Source of the DNA: Comamonadaceae bacterium
Lineage (GTDB): Bacteria > Pseudomonadota > Gammaproteobacteria > Burkholderiales > Burkholderiaceae_C
Assembly: GCA_947373605.1 (NCBI GenBank)
Contig: CANBYM010000014.1
Coordinates: 1 to 43,875 of the forward strand
Length of the DNA: 43,875 nt
Direction of reading: 5' to 3'
The notes below the pieces were generated by a model. That model did not search any database. It saw nothing but the letters and a program-made list of their open reading frames with translations, and was not told the origin of the DNA. Shown here in pieces: positions 1 through 6,882 of the stretch (position 1 is the first letter of the stretch; each line of letters starts with the position of its first letter). The translations under genes and the position numbers were made by a program.

Positions 1-1
1 C

Positions 2-751
2 GCGCCTAACGCACGAGGTTTGAGCCGCAAGCGGATATTCCACGCGGTAGACGCAAGTTTGCAGCGCTTGGACATGGACTATATTGACCTGTACCAAATA
101 CACCGCTTTGACTACGACACCCCCATCGAAGAAACCATGGAGGCCCTGCATGACCTGATCAAGGCGGGCAAAGTGCGTTATGTAGGAGCCAGCAGCATGT
201 GGGCATGGCAGTTTGCCCGTGCGCAGCAAGTGGCCAAAGAAAATGGCTGGAGCCGGTTTATCAGCATGCAAAACCATTACAACTTGGCCTACCGCGAGGA
301 AGAGCGCGAAATGATTCCGCTGTGCCAAGCGCAGGGCGTTGCGCTGATTCCGTGGAGCCCCTTGGCGCGAGGCTTTCTGGCTGGCAACCGCCAGACCACC
401 GACAAAGACGCAGCCACCAGCCCCAATACCAAGGCAAAAAAGGGCGCTTTGGCGGCGGTTGCCACCTCCCGCGCGGGTACCGACAACATTGCGCAAAACT
501 ACTATTACCGCCCCAGTGACTTTGCGGTCGTCGCTCAATTGAGCCAGTTGGCTGCCCAAAAAGGCATCAGCAATGCTACGCTGGCCTACGCCTGGCTGCT
601 GAAAAAAGGTGTGACTGCACCCATTGTGGGCGCCAGCAAGATAACCCAACTCGATCAGGCCGTGGCTGCGCTCGAAGTATCCTTGAGCAGTGTGGAAATG
701 CAAATGCTGGAAGCCGCTTACGAGCCGCACCCGGTGATCGGCCACGCCTGA
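2..751 (+). CDS. Aldo/keto reductase, YajO/AKR11-like (5' truncated by window edge)
   Basis: This is the C-terminal 249 residues of an NADPH-dependent aldo/keto reductase, a soluble TIM-barrel enzyme. The frame is open to the left edge of the window, so the true start and about 100 residues, including the Asp-Tyr-Lys part of the catalytic tetrad, lie outside. The tetrad histidine is visible in YQIHR. The NHYNL segment, IPWSPLARGFLAG and the nucleotide-binding PIVGAS close to the end are family landmarks. The ending EPHPVIGHA resembles the tail of E. coli YajO, which has been linked to 1-deoxyxylulose 5-phosphate formation; that specific role is only inferred. The downstream ABC permease starts 1 bp after the stop, so the two are probably co-transcribed. 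Confidence 0.93.
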   Translation, partial: APNARGLSRKRIFHAVDASLQRLDMDYIDLYQIHRFDYDTPIEETMEALHDLIKAGKVRYVGASSMWAWQFARAQQVAKENGWSRFISMQNHYNLAYREEEREMIPLCQAQGVALIPWSPLARGFLAGNRQTTDKDAATSPNTKAKKGALAAVATSRAGTDNIAQNYYYRPSDFAVVAQLSQLAAQKGISNATLAYAWLLKKGVTAPIVGASKITQLDQAVAALEVSLSSVEMQMLEAAYEPHPVIGHA

Positions 752-752
752 C

Positions 753-2423
753 GTGCTCGGCTTGGGTGGTTTGAGCGGGCTGAGCAATGCGGGCCGCGCG
801 GGCCGTTGGGGCATCGCGGTGATTTTTTTGCTGCTGGTTGTGCCCTTGGTGTGGAGCTTGGGAGCGGCAGTCGTAGCAAGCGCCGATGTTGTGGCGTGGG
901 GGGCCTTGTTGCAAGACCCGCAAACGCTGCGCGCTGCGGGCATGAGCTTGTGGACCGGCGTTGCTTCCACCTTGCTGGCTGCAGGCTTGTGCAAACATTG
1001 GCTGGGTCACGCCTTTGTCGCTCCGCCTGCTCGCTGGAGTCGACTTTTGCGCTGCTTGCCCCCCATGCTCGCAGTACCGCATGCGGCATTTGCCATAGGG
1101 CTGGTGGCCTTGTTGACCCCTGGCGGGTGGTTGCTGCGCGCCTTTTCGCCCTGGGCTACGGGCTTCAACGCGCCGCCACTGTGGGTCACTACGCAAGACC
1201 CTTGGGGGCTGGGCCTGATAGCCGTGCTGACCTTCAAAGAAACACCGTTTTTACTTTGGGTGTCGGCCATGCACCTGCAACAAGCTGACGTCGCAGATCG
1301 TCTGCGCAAAGAGGTAACGCTGGCGCAAACCATGGGCTACAGCGCGCGTGAGGCGTGGCAGCGCGTCGTCTGGCCGCAGCTAAACAAGCACTTGCGGTGG
1401 CCTACGCTGGCAGTTCTGGCCTACGGTTTGAGCGTGGTGGATGTGGTCATCGTGATCGGGCCGACTTCGCCATCGACGCTGGCGCTTTTGACCTGGCAAT
1501 GGTTGCAGGATTCCGACCCCGTCACCAACGCCCAGGGTGCGGCCGCAGCTTGGATGCTTTTGGGTTTGATAGGCCTTTGCGCGATGGTGCTGCAAGGCGC
1601 GCTGCGCTGGCCGCACTGGCGCAGGCAATGGACACGCGGCATCGATTTTCCACGTTCAGGTTCTCCCACGGAATGGGGCGCATCCACGATGACAGCGCTG
1701 CCACTGGTCTATGGCGCCGTACTGTGTGCGTTGGCTTTTGGCAGCGTGGTCGGCGTGTGGCCGTTTCCGGCACTGATGCCGCAATCCTGGACGACTGCGC
1801 CCTGGCTATCGGTATGGGACAGTCGCGCGGTGTTGATCACCACCACTTGGCTCGCCTGCGGCAGCGCCAGTGCCGCGCTGCTGTGGTCCGTGCTGTGGCT
1901 CGAATGGGCCCCAGCGTATTGGCAAAGCAAGGCATCACCGCTCCTCTATTTGCCGCTTGCCCTGCCGTCGGTTTTGTGGGTGTTGGGAATGCACCGCATG
2001 GCAATCAGCTGGAATTGGGACGCATCAACACAGGGCTTGTGGCTGGTGCACACGCTGGTCTGCACGCCCTACGTATTGCTCGTCGTTCAAGAACCCTACC
2101 GCCATTTCAACCCGCGCATGCAAGTGGTCGCCACCAGCCTGGGGCGCTCGCGCTTGGCATTTTTATGGCAAGTGAAGTGGCCGCTGCTTAAGGCAACATT
2201 GCTTTCGGGTTTTGCTGTGGGGTTTGCGGTCAGTGTGGCGCAATACCTGCCCACCCTGTACGTCGGTGCAGGCCGTTTTTCCACCGTAACGACCGAGGCC
2301 GTGAACCTGGCCGCCGGTGGTCAACGCTCTTTGGCCAGCGCATTTGCGTGGCTGCAGTGCCTGCTGCCTGCACTGGTATTTGCGGCAACAAGTGCTCTGG
2401 GCAGACCACGGCGTTTGCATTAA
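753..2423 (+). CDS. ABC transporter permease with two fused membrane domains (YnjC/ThiP-like)
   Basis: This 556-residue inner-membrane permease carries two consecutive six-helix-type transport domains in one chain, as in YnjC, ThiP and FbpB. The first domain has a recognisable EAA coupling loop (EAWQRVVWPQL, about residue 200). The second has a degenerate counterpart near residue 465 (LWQVKWPLL). Many hydrophobic segments are seen throughout. The start is GTG at 753, directly after the aldo/keto reductase stop, which implies translational coupling. The ATPase partner is two genes downstream. No periplasmic binding protein is in the window; it may lie upstream of the left edge. The substrate is unknown; thiamine-like, metal or other small cations are possible by family resemblance only. 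Confidence 0.88.
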   Translation: MLGLGGLSGLSNAGRAGRWGIAVIFLLLVVPLVWSLGAAVVASADVVAWGALLQDPQTLRAAGMSLWTGVASTLLAAGLCKHWLGHAFVAPPARWSRLLRCLPPMLAVPHAAFAIGLVALLTPGGWLLRAFSPWATGFNAPPLWVTTQDPWGLGLIAVLTFKETPFLLWVSAMHLQQADVADRLRKEVTLAQTMGYSAREAWQRVVWPQLNKHLRWPTLAVLAYGLSVVDVVIVIGPTSPSTLALLTWQWLQDSDPVTNAQGAAAAWMLLGLIGLCAMVLQGALRWPHWRRQWTRGIDFPRSGSPTEWGASTMTALPLVYGAVLCALAFGSVVGVWPFPALMPQSWTTAPWLSVWDSRAVLITTTWLACGSASAALLWSVLWLEWAPAYWQSKASPLLYLPLALPSVLWVLGMHRMAISWNWDASTQGLWLVHTLVCTPYVLLVVQEPYRHFNPRMQVVATSLGRSRLAFLWQVKWPLLKATLLSGFAVGFAVSVAQYLPTLYVGAGRFSTVTTEAVNLAAGGQRSLASAFAWLQCLLPALVFAATSALGRPRRLH

Positions 2424-2445
2424 CGCACTGCGTTATTCTTGGCCC

Positions 2446-2838
2446 ATGAACACACCAAGCGCATGGCACGAATTGCCCAACGCACCCCCGGCAGGTACAG
2501 TGCTGGGCTGGGTTGACCGCGTCGAAGACGGGCAGGCACTGATGCACACGGTTTACCGCGAGGCGGATTCGGCGCAGTCGCAGCCCTTTGGTGTCTTGTT
2601 GCTGCGAAGCGGCACGCAAGTCAAAGCCTTCGCCAACCGCTGCGCACACTTCGGCGTGCCATTGGCTGCGCGACAGGAACTGCTCAAGTTTCAACCGCAC
2701 ATCAGTATCACGTGCAATGTGCACTATGCGCGCTACCGGTGGTCGGATGGGGTGTGCGACCGCGGTGACTGCGAAGGCGAATCGCTCATTCCGATACCTG
2801 TGGCGCAGGATGCCAACGGATGCATCCGCATTGCCTAG
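2446..2838 (+). CDS. Small Rieske-type [2Fe-2S] protein
   Basis: This 130-residue soluble protein consists essentially of one Rieske domain. The cluster ligands are visible as Cys66-x-His68 (CAHFG) and Cys90-x2-His93 (CNVH), spaced as in ferredoxin-type Rieske domains such as NirD or dioxygenase ferredoxins. The chosen ATG at 2446 gives the N-terminus MNTPSAWHELPN, from which the domain begins almost at once; the open frame extends further upstream only inside the permease gene. It sits between the permease and ATPase genes of an ABC transporter, 22 bp after the former and 16 bp before the latter, so it is very likely in the same transcript. No oxygenase partner is adjacent. Its role in the operon is unknown. 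Confidence 0.85.
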   Translation: MNTPSAWHELPNAPPAGTVLGWVDRVEDGQALMHTVYREADSAQSQPFGVLLLRSGTQVKAFANRCAHFGVPLAARQELLKFQPHISITCNVHYARYRWSDGVCDRGDCEGESLIPIPVAQDANGCIRIA

Positions 2839-2854
2839 GCGCAGCACACACACC

Positions 2855-3475
2855 ATGCCGCTTCAAGTTCACATTCGTGCCTTACGCAGTCCGCAGCGCA
2901 CACTGATGGAAAACCTGCACCTGCAAATTGCAGACGGCAACGTGCATACGCTGATGGGTGCCAGTGGTTGCGGCAAATCAAGCCTGCTTGCCGCCCTGTG
3001 TGGAACACTGCCCGAGCCGCTTAGGTTTGAAGGTGAGATCACCTTGCACGCGCAACGCATCGACGCGTTGTCAACGCAGATGCGGCGCATTGGCATTTTG
3101 TTTCAAGAGGACTTGCTGTTTGCCCACATGACGGTGCGGGAGAACTTGCTGTTTGCCTTGCCCAAAGGCCCGCAGGCACAGCGTGAAGCGGCGGTGGAAC
3201 AGATGCTCACCGATGTCGAAATGGAAGCTTTTTTGAACGCGAACCCGGCCACGCTATCGGGGGGCCAGCGCGCTCGCATAGCACTGGCACGCGCACTGTT
3301 GGCGCGGCCTAAAGCGCTGCTGTTGGATGAACCGTTCTCCAAGCTGGATGCACCCCTGCGCAGCCGCATGCGCACGCTGGTATTCGACTTGGTGCGTTCG
3401 CGCAATATTCCCGCCTTGCTGGTCACCCACAACGCCGCTGATGTGGCAGACGCCGCATTGTTGACGCAGATTTAG
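2855..3475 (+). CDS. ABC transporter ATP-binding protein (YnjD-like)
   Basis: This 206-residue cytoplasmic ATPase energises the permease encoded two genes upstream. All core motifs are visible: Walker A GASGCGKSS (residues 35-43), Q-loop FQED, signature LSGGQRAR (from residue 134), Walker B ALLLDEP (from residue 154) and H-loop VTHN. It is short, lacking a C-terminal regulatory domain, like ThiQ and YnjD. The ATG at 2855 was chosen because the family N-terminus (MPLQVHIRALRSP) begins there; the longer open frame upstream overlaps the Rieske gene in another frame. Its stop codon overlaps the stop of the convergent dioxygenase by 4 bp, leaving no room for an intergenic terminator. Confidence 0.93.
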   Translation: MPLQVHIRALRSPQRTLMENLHLQIADGNVHTLMGASGCGKSSLLAALCGTLPEPLRFEGEITLHAQRIDALSTQMRRIGILFQEDLLFAHMTVRENLLFALPKGPQAQREAAVEQMLTDVEMEAFLNANPATLSGGQRARIALARALLARPKALLLDEPFSKLDAPLRSRMRTLVFDLVRSRNIPALLVTHNAADVADAALLTQI

Positions 3476-4275
3476 GCAAAGGACCAGGCCGACACGCGGG
3501 TGTCTCCCGCATCGCCCGACCACATCTTGTGCGCTGGCAAGTCGCTGCCCGCGCCGCTGGCCACCATCAGGGGCAATAAATGTTCTTCACGCGGATGCGA
3601 AGCCCGACCGGAAGGCGCGCGCGACCACTGCGCAAGTTGTGCACTGCGATGCGCATCGTCACCGGCCAAGGCCGTATCCAGCCAGGCATCAAACTCTTCG
3701 GACGCACGGCGTCCACCGCCGCCCCGGAAGTCACGCAGATTGTGGTAACTCATGCCGCTGCCCACGATCAGCACGCCCTCATCGCGCAAGGGACGCAATG
3801 CGCGGCCCACGGCAGCGTGGGCCAATGGGTCTAAACCGGCTTGCAAGGACATAGCGACCACCGGAATATCCGCTTGGGGAAACATGACCTTAAGCGGAAT
3901 AAAAACACCGTGGTCCCAACCGTAGGCAGGCTCCACCTTGTTCGCGATGCCCGCTTTTTGCAACAAGGCCGCAGCCTGCGCCGCCAGTTCGGGCGAGGCT
4001 GGCGCTGCGTATTGCAGCGAGTAGGTTTCCGGCGGGAAACCGTAATAGTCGTAAATCAGCTCAGGCCGCGCGCTGCCGGTCAGGCTGACCACATCGGTTT
4101 CCCAGTGGGCCGTGATGACCAGAATTGCTTTGGGTGTAGCGGGCAGCGTTTGCCGTAAACCTTCCAGAAATACCTGCATATCGGCAAACATGTCGTGCAT
4201 GCCGCCCTGCATGAAAAAAGCAGGCCCGCCGCCGTGCGGCAGGTACATGGAAGGCATTCTGGTTGGTGTGGTCAA
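3472..4275 (-). CDS. Class III extradiol ring-cleavage dioxygenase, DODA/YgiD type
   Basis: This 267-residue cytoplasmic enzyme belongs to the LigB-like family that includes plant 4,5-DOPA dioxygenase and E. coli YgiD. It is expected to open a catecholic ring using a single metal ion. Candidate metal ligands and catalytic histidines are visible in the LPHGGGP start, ITAHWE, WDHGVFIPL and SGMSYHN. The start is TTG at 4275, preceded by AGGGG at a reasonable distance; an ATG six codons further in (4257, MPSMYLPH) is an equally possible start. It is convergent with the ABC ATPase gene, overlapping by 4 bp. The natural substrate cannot be read from the sequence. Confidence 0.9.
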   Translation of the reverse strand: MTTPTRMPSMYLPHGGGPAFFMQGGMHDMFADMQVFLEGLRQTLPATPKAILVITAHWETDVVSLTGSARPELIYDYYGFPPETYSLQYAAPASPELAAQAAALLQKAGIANKVEPAYGWDHGVFIPLKVMFPQADIPVVAMSLQAGLDPLAHAAVGRALRPLRDEGVLIVGSGMSYHNLRDFRGGGGRRASEEFDAWLDTALAGDDAHRSAQLAQWSRAPSGRASHPREEHLLPLMVASGAGSDLPAHKMWSGDAGDTRVSAWSFA

Positions 4276-4338
4276 TTGCTGCCCCTGTTGGATTGGTATT
4301 CGCCATTATGTTGCGACACTACCTGAACTTGCGTAAAG

Positions 4339-4358
4339 CCTCGTCCTTAAGGGCGGGG
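4339..4358 (+). mobile_element. Hairpin resembling an IS200/IS605 (tnpB) right end
   Basis: CCTCGTCCTTAAGGGCGGGG folds into a hairpin in which all ten positions pair if G-T pairs are allowed. It is preceded by AAAG and followed by an AT-rich stretch. From memory this closely matches the subterminal hairpin at the right end of many IS200/IS605-family elements, which is also the 3' part of the TnpB guide RNA. No tnpA or tnpB frame and no matching left end are visible, so it would be a remnant or a very short derivative. Confidence 0.4.
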
Positions 4359-4490
4359 ATATAAGCAACAAACGCGAAGCTTGAGTATCGTTGTCATCGG
4401 AAAAATAGATAGCGTGAACGGAATTTCTGGGTCTATTACTTTGCGTGACTGCTTGATACCCGGTCGCGCTAACTTGATAACGCCATTGAC

Positions 4491-4508
4491 AGCGGCCTGT
4501 TAGCCGCT
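4491..4508. repeat. Short inverted repeat upstream of the exported hydrolase
   Basis: AGCGGC and GCCGCT form a perfect 6-bp stem around the loop CTGTTA, 33 bp before the hydrolase start codon. It could affect the mRNA leader or be an operator half; nothing further supports either. Confidence 0.4.
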
Positions 4509-4540
4509 TAGCCTGTTGTAAAACCGAGAAAAATCAACCA

Positions 4541-5611
4541 ATGTTTAAATCTTTGAATTGCAATATTCTGGCGGGGCTTGCCATCGCGATTGGCGCAAAC
4601 GCTGCCATAGCAGCCGACTTATCCACACCACAAGAGCGCGACTGGGTGGTAAGCAATTTCAAATTTCACACGGGCGAGACCTTGCCAGCGCTTCACTTGC
4701 ACTACACAACGCTTGGCGATGCCAAGGCAGAACCGGTGCTCATTCTGCACGGCACAACGGGTTCGGGTACTGCAATGCTGGGTGCGTCATTTGGCGGGGA
4801 ACTTTTTGGTCCGGGGCAGCCGCTGGACGCTAACCGCTACTACATAATATTGCCCGATTCCGTAGGAACTGGAAAATCATCTAAACCGTCAGACGGGCTT
4901 CGTGCCAAGTTTCCGCAATATAACTACGACGATATGGTCGAGGCCCAATACCGACTAGTCACAGAGCATCTGGGCATCAAACACCTTCGTCTGGTGCTGG
5001 GAAACTCTATGGGAGGTATGCAGACTTGGATATGGGCCATGCGTTATCCCGACGCAATGGACATCGCCGTTCCTATGGCATCACTGCCTACCCAGATGTC
5101 CGGCCGTAACTGGATGCTACGGCGCATGCTCGCTGAATCGATTCGCAGCGACCCGGAATGGATGGGAGGTAACTACACCAAACAACCACGCAGCCTGCAG
5201 TTTGCGTCGGTGTTTTTCGGCGCTGCATCAAATGGGGGAAACCAGGGTTTGTTTAAGACTGCGCCCACGCGCGAAAAAGCCGATGCACTTCTCGATCAAC
5301 GCCTAAATGGGCCGTTCGCAGGTGATGCGAACGATCATTTATACCAATGGGAATCTTCTCGCGACTACGACCCTTCAACGGGACTGGAGCGAATCAAAGC
5401 TACATTGCTCGCCATTAACTCTGCGGATGACGAACGCAACCCCCCTGATCTAGGCGTACTGGACCGGGAGATAAATCGAGTCAGGAACGGCAAGGCGATG
5501 TTGATTCCTGGCAGCCCGGAGACATTCGGACACGGCACCACTGGGAATGCCAAATTTTGGAAAAATGAACTCCAAAACCTGATGCTGTCTGCGCCCCGTC
5601 TGGGAAACTGA
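4541..5611 (+). CDS. Exported alpha/beta-fold hydrolase, MetX (homoserine acetyltransferase)-like
   Basis: This 356-residue protein begins with a typical Sec signal peptide (about 24 residues, ending near AIAADL), so it should act in the periplasm. The mature part is an alpha/beta hydrolase related to the MetX family. The nucleophile elbow is GNSMGG with Ser156. Likely partner residues are Asp296 (SADDERNPP) and His331 (FGHGT). The oxyanion region LILHGTTG and the PDSVGTGKSS loop are also family-like. Export argues against a role in methionine biosynthesis; a secreted esterase or acyltransferase is more likely, with unknown substrate. No strong ribosome-binding site precedes ATG 4541. It stands alone, flanked by gene-poor DNA on both sides. 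Confidence 0.9.
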   Translation: MFKSLNCNILAGLAIAIGANAAIAADLSTPQERDWVVSNFKFHTGETLPALHLHYTTLGDAKAEPVLILHGTTGSGTAMLGASFGGELFGPGQPLDANRYYIILPDSVGTGKSSKPSDGLRAKFPQYNYDDMVEAQYRLVTEHLGIKHLRLVLGNSMGGMQTWIWAMRYPDAMDIAVPMASLPTQMSGRNWMLRRMLAESIRSDPEWMGGNYTKQPRSLQFASVFFGAASNGGNQGLFKTAPTREKADALLDQRLNGPFAGDANDHLYQWESSRDYDPSTGLERIKATLLAINSADDERNPPDLGVLDREINRVRNGKAMLIPGSPETFGHGTTGNAKFWKNELQNLMLSAPRLGN

Positions 5612-5694
5612 GTTTGCTGCAAAAGGCAGCACAGGTGTTTCATCCTGCCCTGCACAGAAGTTGCGGGCTCCTGCGTTGGTCACTAAAACGCGAG

Positions 5695-5706
5695 AAAACC
5701 GGTTTT
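5695..5706. repeat. Perfect palindrome AAAACCGGTTTT
   Basis: A 12-bp perfect palindrome lies 84 bp after the hydrolase stop, followed by one further T. It might serve as a weak terminator, but its stem is AT-rich, so this is uncertain. Confidence 0.3.
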
Positions 5707-5712
5707 TAAGGG

Positions 5713-6027
5713 ATGCTGTACCAGCGACAGGCAAATGACTTGGAAAAAAGGCAAAAACAAGCTGCGGTCGCGCGCCAACTGACCGAAGCCGCTTTGATGT
5801 TCGCAGACCACTCCACAACCGGCAGCCTTCAACGCATTGATTTCAAAGAAATTTTTCGAAAAAAAGCATTAATCGCCTTAGAGAAAATTAATGCGGATGA
5901 GCCGAAAAATCATTTATTTGAAATCTCCGATAAACGATTTTTCAAGAAATTTTGGGTGCTTTTAAGTGGTCGGCGGAGGAAGGAGAAAAAGTTCGTAAAA
6001 ATCACTTATTTGAAGGTCTCACATTAA
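5713..6027 (+). CDS. Doubtful small ORF, possibly a frameshifted remnant
   Basis: This 104-codon frame starts with ATG and encodes a lysine-rich, charged sequence not recognised as any family. Its end is basic and low in complexity (GRRRKEKK). From about 5934 another plus-strand frame reads plausible protein (for example KWSAEEGEKVRKNHLFEG) and ends at 6038. The segment KNHLFE occurs in both frames because of the ~92-bp repeat. The two frames together suggest a small gene broken by a frameshift near 5931-5945, or chance. No proper ribosome-binding site is seen. Confidence 0.2.
   Translation: MLYQRQANDLEKRQKQAAVARQLTEAALMFADHSTTGSLQRIDFKEIFRKKALIALEKINADEPKNHLFEISDKRFFKKFWVLLSGRRRKEKKFVKITYLKVSH
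5904..5926 (+). repeat. Diverged direct repeat, copy 1
   Basis: First of three related motifs of the form AAAAATCA-T/C-TTATTTGAA followed by a TCTC-like end. The copies are spaced 92 and 95 bp apart. This copy falls within the doubtful ORF. Confidence 0.45.
5995..6022 (+). repeat. Diverged direct repeat, copy 2
   Basis: Second copy (AAAAATCACTTATTTGAAGG). It is the closest match to copy 1, sharing 17 of the first 18 aligned positions. Confidence 0.45.
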
Positions 6028-6051
6028 TAGTTTTTTGATGCAAATTTGTAC

Positions 6052-6078
6052 TTTTTTGCCTATTTTTTAGGCAAAAAA
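6052..6078. terminator. Terminator-like hairpin, possibly bidirectional
   Basis: TTTTTTGCCT and AGGCAAAAAA form a 10-bp stem around a 7-nt T-rich loop. The A and T tracts on either side would give a U-run in both directions, but the GC part of the stem is only four pairs. No strong gene ends just before it on either strand, apart from the doubtful ORF at 5713-6027. Confidence 0.35.
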
Positions 6079-6089
6079 AGCGCGGTATT

Positions 6090-6117
6090 GAAAAACTTAC
6101 TTATTTGAGAAACCCTC
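6090..6117 (+). repeat. Diverged direct repeat, copy 3
   Basis: Third and most diverged copy (GAAAAACTTACTTATTTGAG). It keeps the ACTTATTTGA core and runs into the palindrome at 6114-6125. Confidence 0.35.
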
Positions 6118-6125
6118 AATTGAGG
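6114..6125. repeat. Perfect palindrome CCTCAATTGAGG
   Basis: A 12-bp perfect palindrome at the end of the third direct repeat. Its function is unknown. Confidence 0.4.
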
Positions 6126-6882
6126 TGTTTCACGTAATTTAACTAATTTCACCGATTTGCGAGATGACTATTTACCCTGTGACGAATTAACGCTGCGGGA
6201 AATACCCCATGAATAACCTGATTTTTAACCAGAGAGGCCAAAAAGACGACTCCAAATTCGTCTAACCTCGGGAAAATGGGCTCTCAAATAGCCTGCACTA
6301 AAAAATCCACGCGCTTTTACGCCATTTCGGAGAAATACCTGAAATCTTAGGTCCAAGTTGTTCAATTGCCCGCTTGCGAGCCAGGAGCGTTAGGCGACGG
6401 GTTTCTCTGAAAGTTCATGCCGGCCACGGTTCCCCGTTTTGGCTGAAAATGGCTTGTCAGTATCACCGTGGATGCTAGTGCGCTGCCCAGGCAGCATCCC
6501 ACAAAGCTCAAACAATTGAGGGGACAGAACTTTGCAATTTCATGCCCTAGAACTGCCACTGTGATGCAGGTAAACGATTCTTAAAAAATTCGCAACGCCT
6601 ACGGTTGACCCTAGGATGCTAGATGACCAGAATGGCCTCAGTCAGGTCAAGCGCTATCGACGCAACCGCTGCTGATTTCACGGTTTCTATCGATGGGCCC
6701 ATTGGCATCACGACGATTGCGATTCATTCTGAGTTTGACATTTTTTGATGATTTCGGCAATATTTCCGTGATGCCAGAACCCAATGGGGAGGTGTTTTGC
6801 TAAAGTCATTTCATAATTTGACATGCCCGCGAGCAACGCTTCTAACCGATGTCCAGCAACGCCATGCTGTCTGAATCGCCTT

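Larger units (their letters stand above)
4276..4540. other. Intergenic region with hairpins, no convincing gene
   Basis: This 265-bp divergent spacer separates the dioxygenase from the exported hydrolase and must contain both promoters. No reading frame in it is convincing. It contains an IS200/IS605-end-like hairpin (4339-4358) and a second short hairpin (4491-4508) ahead of the hydrolase start. No clear -35/-10 pair was identified. Confidence 0.6.
5612..6882. other. 1.27-kb gene-poor, AT-rich region with diverged repeats
   Basis: The base composition drops to clearly AT-rich between about 5830 and 6250, unlike the GC-rich genes around it. One weak reading frame (5713-6027), three diverged copies of a roughly 25-bp motif, and several palindromes lie here. 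The stretch 6250-6882 shows only short unsupported frames on both strands. It also contains CAATTGAGGGGACAGAACTT near 6513, which is reminiscent of short sequences scattered near REP-associated transposases. The whole looks like decayed or acquired DNA, not an active locus. Confidence 0.55.

Noticed and set aside
576-1196. 206-codon minus-strand frame
   Set aside because: Arg/Gln-rich shadow of the aldo/keto reductase and permease genes; no family features.
4464-4508. Second attC-like inverted pair (GCGCTAAC and GTTAGCCGC) before the exported hydrolase
   Set aside because: The span is only about 43 bp, shorter than known attC sites, and the cores deviate from consensus; it is explained by the simple hairpin at 4491-4508.
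6260-6395. Possible integron attC site (GTCTAAC at 6260 and GTTAGGC at 6389)
   Set aside because: The two core sequences fit RYYYAAC and GTTRRRY, 136 bp apart, but the inner arms do not pair convincingly, there is no integrase and no cassette array.
6618-6700. Minus-strand frame starting MGPSIETVKSAAVASIALDL, reminiscent of an IS110-type transposase start
   Set aside because: It ends after about 27 codons, the similarity is only a few residues from memory, and no further transposase sequence follows.
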